64,000 nt of DNA, taken from positions 52,955 through 116,954 of the forward strand of contig JACDFR010000007.1 of assembly GCA_013815685.1 (NCBI GenBank), given 5' to 3'. Of this stretch, positions 8,295 to 16,165 are shown in pieces. The stretch comes from Ramlibacter sp. (lineage in GTDB: Bacteria; Pseudomonadota; Gammaproteobacteria; Burkholderiales; Burkholderiaceae_C). The notes under the pieces are model-generated. The model ran no database searches. It was given only the letters and a program-made list of their open reading frames with translations, and had not been told where the DNA came from. The position numbers and the translations under genes are program-made. Numbering within the stretch: the first letter of the stretch is position 1; each line of letters starts with the position of its first letter.

Positions 8295-11200
8295 GGTTGC
8301 CCCGCGCGAGCGGGGATAGTCCCATCGGCCTTCAGGTCCGGGTGCGCGTCCAGCGGGTTGCCCCGCGCGAGCGGGGATAGTCCCTGTACGGAGACAGAGG
8401 CAGAGGCTTGTGCGGCGGTTGCCCCGCGCGAGCGGGGATAGTCCCTCCACTCATACCTAATTTCCGCGAGATTATTCGGTTGCCCCGCGCGAGCGGGGAT
8501 AGTCCCTTGGGGCACGTCTTTGCCGACGTCGATCCGCTGGTTGCCCCGCGCGAGCGGGGATAGTCCCGGCAGTTATCCACAGGACGGACGGACATGAGCG
8601 GTTGCCCCGCGCGAGCGGGGATAGTCCCTTGTGCGGTTGACACTCAAGGGGACCAGTTCGGGTTGCCCCGCGCGAGCGGGGATAGTCCCTGTGGGCGGCG
8701 ATGATGATGTACTACAAGCCCGGTTGCCCCGCGCGAGCGGGGATAGTCCCCCCGTAGCCTTGTTGTGAGAGTTGCTGCCGAAGGTTGCCCCGCGCGAGCG
8801 GGGATAGTCCCGCAGGAGTTGCCATCGCGGACAAGGCCATCGGGGTTGCCCCGCGCGAGCGGGGATAGTCCCGTGCTTACCGTTCTCGCGTTGCTCGCGG
8901 ATCGGGTTGCCCCGCGCGAGCGGGGATAGTCCCATCAGGATCGTGAACGCAGTGCCGCAGATGGAGGTTGCCCCGCGCGAGCGGGGATAGTCCGTAATCA
9001 AGGAAGACGGGGCTTTGCCAATCAAGGGTTGCCCCGCGCGAGCGGGGATAGTCCCCCGAATGTGTTGTATGGCTCCTTGTTGATGTAGGTTGCCCCGCGC
9101 GAGCGGGGATAGTCCCTACGCGGAGGCATTTGCCGCCGATGCTCTCAAGGTTGCCCCGCGCGAGCGGGGATAGTCCCCGTGCAGTACCCATTTGATTTTT
9201 CGCCGATGAGGTTGCCCCGCGCGAGCGGGGATAGTCCCCAGAGACTGGCGAGATAGGCCACACCCTCGGTGGTTGCCCCGCGCGAGCGGGGATAGTCCCC
9301 CGCCCGGGTCGGGAATCACCGACCATGCCAAGGTTGCCCCGCGCGAGCGGGGATAGTCCCCCCTGCCCCGCTACGGAACGGCGGTCAGGACCGGTTGCCC
9401 CGCGCGAGCGGGGATAGTCCCCAAAATCCCACTCCGACGGGCGTCCGGCGTAGGGTTGCCCCGCGCGAGCGGGGATAGTCCCGGCAGGCGAGCAAATAGC
9501 CGAGCGGATTCTGGGGTTGCCCCGCGCGAGCGGGGATAGTCCCACCATGCACACTAGGTGTAGCACGATGCGCCCGGTTGCCCCGCGCGAGCGGGGATAG
9601 TCCCCTGAAAGAGCCAGAGGTGCGCGGCGCGACCGTGGTTGCCCCGCGCGAGCGGGGATAGTCCCGTGGCGAGCATCGGTAGCTGTGTGCATTACATGGT
9701 TGCCCCGCGCGAGCGGGGATAGTCCCCACAGCACGCAGTAAGGTTTTCCATAGCCCCAGGTTGCCCCGCGCGAGCGGGGATAGTCCCACTGTGGCCGTGT
9801 TCAGTCCCGCGTTGCCGCGGGTTGCCCCGCGCGAGCGGGGATAGTCCCGCCTCCAGCTTGGCAATGACCCCCCTGGCCGCGGTTGCCCCGCGCGAGCGGG
9901 GATAGTCCCGGCCGACCCCCGTGCTTCTCGGCCAGCGTGCTGATTGCCCCGCGCGAGCGGGGATAGTCCCCAGCGCCGCACGACGTACCCACGCGCGATG
10001 CTGGTTGCCCCGCGCGAGCGGGGATAGTCCCATCATCCTCGTCGGGTGTAGTGGCCGGGTGTCGGTTGCCCCGCGCGAGCGGGGATAGTCCGTGACCAGC
10101 AGCACCAAGCCGCCGATCAGCAGCGGTTGCCCCGCGCGAGCGGGGATAGTCCCACCATGGCTACCAATGCAACTCGCACCAATGCGGTTGCCCCGCGCGA
10201 GCGGGGATAGTCCCACGCAGCGCACCACGACAATCCACCGCGACATGGTTGCCCCGCGCGAGCGGGGATAGTCCTTATTAAGGCAATGGCCCCTGAAAAG
10301 ACCATTCGGTTGCCCCGCGCGAGCGGGGATAGTCCGAACCCCCGAGCTGGCGCCACGCCGCCGAGATTGGTTGCCCCGCGCGAGCGGGGATAGTCCCCTG
10401 CAGGCATTCAATGGCGCTGGTTGGAAGCGGGTTGCCCCGCGCGAGCGGGGATAGTCCCGATCATGATGCGATCACCCCGTGTTTCTGTAGGGTTGCCCCG
10501 CGCGAGCGGGGATAGTCCCCAGCTTGATGCCGTGAGAGGCGAGCTGGGTGTGGTTGCCCCGCGCGAGCGGGGATAGTCCCAAGCGGTGAGGCGGAGGCGG
10601 TCATGGCGCAGAGGTTGCCCCGCGCGAGCGGGGATAGTCCCGCATACGCTCCGATTCGGCGGCGTATCAAGGTGGTTGCCCCGCGCGAGCGGGGATAGTC
10701 CCGAAGTCGCCAAGCCCGGCAAAAGCGTGCGCGTGGTTGCCCCGCGCGAGCGGGGATAGTCCCCCGGTGCTTGCCGTTGCCGAAATCCACGATGCGGTTG
10801 CCCCGCGCGAGCGGGGATAGTCCCGTTCGGGCGCCATAGGCACCGGCACAGGCCCCGGTTGCCCCGCGCGAGCGGGGATAGTCCCACGATACGGCCGATG
10901 CGGTAGTTAGCGAGCATGGTTGCCCCGCGCGAGCGGGGATAGTCCCCTCACGCGCGTGATAGTGCTCATCACTTCGTAGGTTGCCCCGCGCGAGCGGGGA
11001 TAGTCCCCGCGACCAAGCGGCCAAAGGCGGCGCGAACTGGGTTGCCCCGCGCGAGCGGGGATAGTCCCACAAGGACCCCCATGACCGATCCATTCGTCAA
11101 GGTTGCCCCGCGCGAGCGGGGATAGTCCCTTCGCCGTCCACGAATCGTCGGCGTTTAGGAGGGTTGCCGCGCGAGCGGGGATAGTCCGGATGCGTTCCAG

Positions 11201-11426
11201 GCCCCCGGGGGCATGTAGATGGTTGCCCCGCGCGAGCGGGGATAGTCCCCGTGGTCGACGTGAGACCTGATCCTGTCGAAGTTGCACCGCGCGAGCGGGA
11301 TAGTCCCCTGCCGCAGTACTCGTGCACCTGGTATGAGCGGACTATCCTCGCGCGCGGGGATAGTCCGGCACGACCAGGGACGCGACGTTGCTTAGATGGT
11401 TGTGCTGCGCTAGCAGGAGTAGTCGG
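8295..11426 (+). CRISPR. Type I-E CRISPR array, 49 clear plus 3 degenerate repeats
   Basis: Repeat starts fall exactly every 61 nt from 8295 to 11162 (29-nt repeat, 32-nt spacers). The repeat begins GGTTGCCCC, contains stem CCCCGC, loop GCGA and stem GCGGGG, and ends ATAGTCCC. Counting by position gives 49 clear repeats (the last at 11221), then decayed copies at about 11280, 11339 and 11398. Variants among the 49: G2 to A at 9942; loss of two C at 11162; last base G at 8994, 10092 and 10336, and at the shortened 11162 copy; last base T at 10275. I noticed no duplicated spacers by eye. The sources of the spacers cannot be told without a search. Confidence 0.98.
11280..11426 (+). repeat. Degenerate terminal CRISPR repeats
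   Basis: Three repeat relics continue the roughly 60-nt spacing beyond the last good repeat at 11221. The copy at about 11280 lost one G of the stem and has CACC for CCCC. The copy at about 11339 keeps only the 3' half (GCGGGGATAGTCC). The copy at about 11398 matches about two thirds of positions and keeps GGTTG and TAGTC. Conservation falls steadily away from the leader. Confidence 0.85.
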
Positions 11427-11647
11427 CGTCAAGGATCGTCGTCGCTTTCTGCTTTGATATGCTTAGGACATTGGTGCCCTTGTCCACCGTCCGAGGTGCA
11501 GCCTCCGAAATCGCCGCTTAGATCTCGGCCGGCTCGGGGTTACTGAATCCTGAAATCTCCGTCGCGGGCTTTTTGGCCCAATGCCTTAGGAAAATCATGA
11601 AGAGCGTCACTTCTAAAATACGCAGCAAAATCCAGTGCCTGCGACGT

Positions 11648-11660
11648 AGTAATCGTTACT
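11648..11660. promoter_or_regulatory. Possible operator: AGTAA-TCG-TTACT palindrome
   Basis: A perfect 5-bp inverted repeat with a 3-bp centre ends 14 bp before the ATG of the BMP-family gene. The position would suit a repressor site, but a short palindrome like this can arise by chance and no regulator gene is adjacent. Confidence 0.25.
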
Positions 11661-11674
11661 GCTATTCGGAAGGT

Positions 11675-12745
11675 ATGTATAAAAACCTCGCAGCCGCTGT
11701 CGCGGCCGCCTGTTGTTTCTCCCCTGTTTTTTCCCAGGCCACGGACCCCTTGAAGGTCGGCTTCGTTTACGTCGCGCCCGTGTCCGACACCGGCTGGGTG
11801 CGCCAGCATGACGAGGGCCGCAAGGCCGTGGAAGCGGCATTGGGCGCCAAGGTGCGCACCACTTTTGTCGAGAACGTTCCCGAGGGGCCCGACGCCGAGC
11901 GCGTGATCCGCGACCTGGCGCAGCAGGGCCACAAGCTGATCTTCACGCCCAGTTTCGGGTACATGGAGCCCACGCTCAAGGTGGCCAGGGACTTTCCGGA
12001 CGTCAGGTTCGAATCCATCACCGGTTACAAGACCACGCCCAATGTCGCCGCGGCCAACGCCCGCTACTACGAAGGCCGCTACCTCGCGGGGATCGCCGCG
12101 GGCCGGATGACCAGGACCCGCGTGGCAGGCTATATCGCGGCTTTCCCGATCCCCGAAGTGGTGCAGGGCATCAACGCCTTCACGCTCGGCATGCGCTCGG
12201 TCAATGCCGATGCGCAGGTCAAGGTCGTCTGGCTCAATGCCTGGTTCGACCCGCCGCGCGAGCGCGAGGCGGCCCTGACCCTGTTCAACCAGGACGTGGA
12301 CGTCATCGCCTTCCATACTGCCTCCGACGCGGCCATGGTTGCTGCACAGGAGCGCGGCAGGATGGCGGTGGCCTATCACTCGGACATGCGCAAGGCGGGG
12401 CCGGACGCCCAGATTGCGGCGGTCACGCACCACTGGGGCGATTACTACACGTCGCGTACCCGGGCGGTGCTGGACGGCAGCTGGAAGAGCGGCACGGTGT
12501 GGGGCGGTGTGGCCGAGGGAATGATCCGCATCGGCCATTTCGGTCCCAAGGTCCCCAAGGCGGTGCAGACCGAAGTGCTGGCACGCCAGAAAGACATCGC
12601 CTCGGGCAGGTTGCAGCCTTTTGCCGGTCCCATTGCCGACAACGACGGCAATCTCATGGTCGCCAAGGGCCAGGCCATGACGCTCGGGCAGATACAGGGT
12701 ATGAATTTTCTCGTATCGGGGGTGCAGGGGAAGGTTGCAAAATAG
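11675..12745 (+). CDS. BMP-family ABC transporter substrate-binding protein
   Basis: A 356-residue protein of the basic membrane protein/PnrA family, periplasmic binding proteins for nucleosides or nucleobases. The start at 11675 gives a signal peptide (hydrophobic AAAVAAACCF, cleavage probably near SQA-TDP); the frame is open further upstream to 11573. Family features include KVGFVYVAPVSDTGW at the mature N-terminus, YYEGRYLAGIAAG, and the HHWGDYYTSR segment. The gene lies directly before guanine deaminase, which suggests guanine or purine uptake (inference). No permease or ATPase gene is in the window, so partners must be elsewhere. GGAAGG sits very close to the ATG, so the start is not certain. 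Confidence 0.85.
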   Translation: MYKNLAAAVAAACCFSPVFSQATDPLKVGFVYVAPVSDTGWVRQHDEGRKAVEAALGAKVRTTFVENVPEGPDAERVIRDLAQQGHKLIFTPSFGYMEPTLKVARDFPDVRFESITGYKTTPNVAAANARYYEGRYLAGIAAGRMTRTRVAGYIAAFPIPEVVQGINAFTLGMRSVNADAQVKVVWLNAWFDPPREREAALTLFNQDVDVIAFHTASDAAMVAAQERGRMAVAYHSDMRKAGPDAQIAAVTHHWGDYYTSRTRAVLDGSWKSGTVWGGVAEGMIRIGHFGPKVPKAVQTEVLARQKDIASGRLQPFAGPIADNDGNLMVAKGQAMTLGQIQGMNFLVSGVQGKVAK

Positions 12746-12750
12746 GCCGG

Positions 12751-14046
12751 ATGAGAGCCTTCCGCGCCGCCATCCTCCGATTCGCCGACGACGGCGCCGC
12801 CGTCTACGACGAGGACGGATTGCTGGTGGTCGGCCCCGACGCTGCCGGCCGGCAGGTGGTGCGCGCGGTTGGGCCGTACCATGCGCTCGCGGCGAACTTT
12901 TCCGGCGTCGCGATCGAACACCTGCCTGGTTCCATCATCGCTCCGGGTTTCATCGACCTGCACATCCATTTTCCGCAGGTCGACGTCATCGGCTCTCCGG
13001 CCGCGGGCCTGTTGCCGTGGCTGGAGAACTACACGTTTCCCCAGGAGGCGAAGTTCGCCGACAACGCGCATTGCGGTGAACTGGCGACATTCTTCCTTGA
13101 CGAACTGCTGCGCCACGGGGTGACGACGGCACTGGCCTTTGCCACCTCTCATCCGTCGTCGGTCGACGCGTTGATGGAGGCGTCGCAGCGGCGCGGCCTG
13201 CGCATGATCGCCGGCAAGGTGCTGCAGGATCGTCACTCGCCCGACGGCGTGCGCGACCAGACCGAGCAGTCGCTCATCGATACCGAATCCCTCATCCGCC
13301 GCTGGCACGGAAAGGACCGCCTGGGCTATGCGATCACGCCGCGCTTCGCGCCAAGTTGCAGCGAGGCGCAGCTGCGTGGCGCGGGCGAGCTGGCGGCGAA
13401 ATACCCGGACGTCTGGATCCAGTCGCACGTGGCCGAGAACCTGGACGAGATCAAGTGGGCGCGCGCCCTCTATCCGGCATCGCGCAGCTACCTGGCCATT
13501 TACGACGACTTCGGCCTCATGCGCGAGCGCGCCATCTACGCGCATTGCATCCATTTCGACGACGAAGACCGCGCCATGATGCGCAGCACCGGCGCCGCGG
13601 CGGCGGTGAGCCCCACCAGCAACCTGTTCCTGGGCAGCGGCTTCTTCGATTACGAGGGCGCCGACCGTATCGGCTTCAAGTATGGCCTGGCCAGCGATGT
13701 GGGCGGCGGCACCAGCTTCAGCCCGTTCCATACCATGCTGGCGGCGTACTACGTGGGCCGCGAGGGCCAGACCAAGCCGGGCGTCTCGCTGTCGCCGCAG
13801 AAGCTGTGGTGGCAGCACACGGCGGGCGCGGCGCAGGCGCTTGGCCTGGCGGGCGTCATCGGCAACCTGCAACCCGGCTGCGAGGCCGACTTTCTCGTGT
13901 TGAACCCGGCCGCGACACCGCTGCTGGCACGCAAGACAGCGCAGGCGAAGAGCTTGGATGAACTGCTGTTTTCGCTGATCGTGCTGGGGGACGACCGGGC
14001 GGTGGAACGCTGCGTCATCGCGGGCGCCTCTGGCGGGGCACCCTAG
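12751..14046 (+). CDS. guaD: Guanine deaminase
   Basis: A 431-residue amidohydrolase that converts guanine to xanthine and ammonia. Zinc ligands and active-site segments are visible: HIH at 71-73 in GFIDLHIHFPQ, SHVAEN, AHCIHF, and SDVGGGTSFS. The HFPQ and SDVGGG signatures distinguish guanine deaminases from other amidohydrolases. The open frame reaches upstream into the BMP gene, but the ATG at 12751, five bases after its stop, fits the family N-terminus. Cotranscription with the binding protein suggests a purine uptake and salvage unit. Confidence 0.93.
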   Translation: MRAFRAAILRFADDGAAVYDEDGLLVVGPDAAGRQVVRAVGPYHALAANFSGVAIEHLPGSIIAPGFIDLHIHFPQVDVIGSPAAGLLPWLENYTFPQEAKFADNAHCGELATFFLDELLRHGVTTALAFATSHPSSVDALMEASQRRGLRMIAGKVLQDRHSPDGVRDQTEQSLIDTESLIRRWHGKDRLGYAITPRFAPSCSEAQLRGAGELAAKYPDVWIQSHVAENLDEIKWARALYPASRSYLAIYDDFGLMRERAIYAHCIHFDDEDRAMMRSTGAAAAVSPTSNLFLGSGFFDYEGADRIGFKYGLASDVGGGTSFSPFHTMLAAYYVGREGQTKPGVSLSPQKLWWQHTAGAAQALGLAGVIGNLQPGCEADFLVLNPAATPLLARKTAQAKSLDELLFSLIVLGDDRAVERCVIAGASGGAP

Positions 14047-14070
14047 AATACCCGCCAGGAGTGTTTCCCC

Positions 14071-14637
14071 ATGACGATCAAGAGCGACAAATGGATCCGC
14101 AGGATGGCCGAGCAGCACGGACTGATCGAGCCGTTCGAGCCGGGCCAGGTGCGCGAGGTGCGGGGCCAGCGCGTCATCAGCTACGGCACCAGCAGCTACG
14201 GCTACGACATCCGCTGCGCGCCCGAGTTCAAGGTCTTCACCAACATCCACAGCACGGTGGTGGACCCGAAGAATTTCGACGAGAAGAGCTTCGTCGATTT
14301 TCACGGCGATTCCTGCATCATTCCGCCCAACAGCTTCGCGCTGGCGCGCACGCTCGAGTACTTCCGCATCCCGCGCAACGTGCTGACCATCTGCCTGGGC
14401 AAGAGCACCTATGCCCGCTGCGGAATCATCGTGAACGTCACCCCGTTCGAGCCGGAGTGGGAAGGTTATGTCACGCTGGAGTTCTCCAACACCACGCCGC
14501 TGCCTGCCAAGATCTATGCGGGCGAAGGCTGCGCGCAGGTGCTGTTCTTCGAGAGCGACGAGGTGTGCGAGACCAGCTACAAGGACCGGGGGGGCAAGTA
14601 CCAGGGGCAAAGGGGCGTGACGCTGCCGAAGGCGTAG
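14071..14637 (+). CDS. dcd: dCTP deaminase
   Basis: A 188-residue protein of the expected length, homotrimeric in the family. It deaminates dCTP to dUTP, feeding dTMP synthesis. Visible family segments are [13 protein letters not shown], the nucleotide-binding GKSTYARCG with catalytic Glu in [15 protein letters not shown], and the C-terminal [19 protein letters not shown] precedes the ATG. It follows guaD by 24 nt on the same strand. The next gene is convergent, and I see no clear terminator in the 20-nt gap. Confidence 0.97.
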   Translation: MTIKSDKWIRRMAEQHGLIEPFEPGQVREVRGQRVISYGTSSYGYDIRCAPEFKVFTNIHSTVVDPKNFDEKSFVDFHGDSCIIPPNSFALARTLEYFRIPRNVLTICLGKSTYARCGIIVNVTPFEPEWEGYVTLEFSNTTPLPAKIYAGEGCAQVLFFESDEVCETSYKDRGGKYQGQRGVTLPKA

Positions 14638-14657
14638 CCTTTCCGAACAGGCAGCAG

Positions 14658-15569
14658 TCAGACCGAGCCCATCACAGTCCTGGCCGCCGCCAGGTCCCAT
14701 CCCGCCCAGCCGCAGCTCTTGAACAGGACGGGACCGCAATTCACAGCCGGCGCCGTACCGGCCAGGACCTCCCGCAAGGTGGCAAAGACGCCCACCTCCA
14801 GGCCGGCCTGCAGCAGGTCGCCCGCTTCGTGAACCGCTTGCGGCGTGTCCACAACGATACGCCCGTGCCGGGCGCAATGACGGCACAGATCGGCGCTCAG
14901 TTCCACCATGCGCGGGGTGTAGGCCCCGACTGCGGCGATGAAGGCATCGGCTCGCGCGATGGCGTCCAGCACCACCGCGTTCGCCGGCGTGGCGGTCACC
15001 ACCAGCGGGCAATCGGCCAGGGCCGCGTTGGCGTCGGTGACCGCGCCGGCCCGCAGGCCGAGCGTTGCGGCGTAATCGGCCAGCGCCCTGGCGCTGTCCA
15101 TGTTGCGCGAGGCGATGAAGACTTGCGACAGGGGCAGCCCCTCGGCAAAGGCCTCCAGGTGGGCGCGGCCCTGCACGCCGGCCCCCACGATCAGCAAGGG
15201 GCCGGGCTGATGCGGCGCCAACGCCTGTGCGGCGACCAGCGAGACGGCTGCCGTTCGCCGCGCGGTGACCGTGGGGCCGTCCAGAATGAACTTGCGCTGG
15301 CCGGTGGCGGTGTCGAACACCACCACGTCACCCTGGATCACGGGACGGCCGGTTCCGGCGTTTCCCGGCGTGTGCGTGATCAGCTTGGCGATGGCAATGC
15401 GTCCATCCATCGCCGGCATCACGAAAAGGCTGCCGCCGCCCGGGAGGGGCTGGACCAGCCGCTCGGGCACCTGCACAGCGGCATCGGCGAGCGTGGCGCG
15501 AACCTGCGCTGCCAGAGCGCCATAGGGCAAGCGGGCGGCGGTCTCTTGCGCGGACAGGAGGAAGGTCAT
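14658..15569 (-). CDS. Ornithine cyclodeaminase/mu-crystallin family protein
   Basis: A 303-residue NAD(P)-dependent enzyme. The Rossmann motif LLIVGAGVQGRAHLEAF and the upstream LDGPTVTARRTAAVS segment (the substrate/cofactor region) define the family. Members include ornithine cyclodeaminase and delta-1-pyrroline-2-carboxylate reductases; the sequence alone does not decide. The open frame extends 15 codons further, but the ATG at 15569 gives the typical MTFLLSAQE start. It stands alone, convergent with dcd. Confidence 0.85.
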   Translation of the reverse strand: MTFLLSAQETAARLPYGALAAQVRATLADAAVQVPERLVQPLPGGGSLFVMPAMDGRIAIAKLITHTPGNAGTGRPVIQGDVVVFDTATGQRKFILDGPTVTARRTAAVSLVAAQALAPHQPGPLLIVGAGVQGRAHLEAFAEGLPLSQVFIASRNMDSARALADYAATLGLRAGAVTDANAALADCPLVVTATPANAVVLDAIARADAFIAAVGAYTPRMVELSADLCRHCARHGRIVVDTPQAVHEAGDLLQAGLEVGVFATLREVLAGTAPAVNCGPVLFKSCGWAGWDLAAARTVMGSV

Positions 15570-15847
15570 GCCGCGATTCTGTCCTACGGCATCACACGGC
15601 AAAGGCGGCAACACGGAAATAGGGACACGTTTCTAGCATTGGCTGAACCACGCGCCGCCCCGATGTGAGCCCTGCGCGCGCAGTGAGCGTCGCGTTCCAG
15701 TGATGGCCAGCTCTTGCGTAAGAATCCTCTTTCCAAACGGCTGCATCCCCTTCGGGCCGGCGTCCGACAGCTGGGCGGTATCCAGGCCGACTGGGCTCGC
15801 GGCGGCGCCTGCCTAGCATGGAACCACAGGAAAAAAGGGAGTGCGCG
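15570..15847. other. Gene-free stretch of 278 bp
   Basis: Between the divergent cyclodeaminase-family gene and the small unknown gene. No open frame with a plausible start and no strong hairpin was seen. It contains AAATAGGGACACGTTTCT near 15617, which resembles a sequence I recall from intergenic repeats in Burkholderiales, but I cannot confirm this. Confidence 0.4.
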
Positions 15848-16165
15848 ATGAACAATGACGTAGTTTCCGACAGGCTCTCCTGGGGCGACCCGGCGCAGGC
15901 CTCACTGGACGCCTCGGACGACTTCGAATTGCCGGACACCACCCGCTATTGCCCGAGCCGGCTGCTGTCTGCCTTCGCCCTGCTCATGGCCAGTCAGGGC
16001 CGTTGCATCAACACATCCATGATGCTGGGCGATCGCGAATATGCAATGTGGCAACTGGCCCGCGCGCATACCCTGGGCGATGCGCAGCTGCGCCTGCTGG
16101 CGGCCCAGCTGTTCGCCTATTTCGACGATGACCGCGCCTCGGTTCCCGCTGGGTTGCACGCCTAA
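15848..16165 (+). CDS. Small protein of unknown function
   Basis: A 105-residue protein with no signal peptide or membrane segment that I can see. The ATG at 15848 follows AAGGGAG at a suitable distance; the frame is open 10 codons further upstream. The N-terminal third is acidic. The rest is helical (LLSAFALLMASQGRC, MWQLARAHTLGDAQLRLLAAQLFAYF). It is probably a conserved cytoplasmic hypothetical of Burkholderiales. Its stop overlaps the convergent recJ end by four bases. No function is proposed. Confidence 0.6.
   Translation: MNNDVVSDRLSWGDPAQASLDASDDFELPDTTRYCPSRLLSAFALLMASQGRCINTSMMLGDREYAMWQLARAHTLGDAQLRLLAAQLFAYFDDDRASVPAGLHA

Noticed and set aside
8105..11432. Several long minus-strand ORFs with repeated GLSPLARGN, GTIPARAGQP and DYPRSRGAT peptides
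   Set aside because: These are the CRISPR repeat read in three frames as the 61-nt period shifts frame each unit; they are not real genes.
12445..15012. 855-codon minus-strand ORF across guaD and dcd
   Set aside because: It overlaps three well-supported genes and has low-complexity composition typical of antisense frames in GC-rich DNA.
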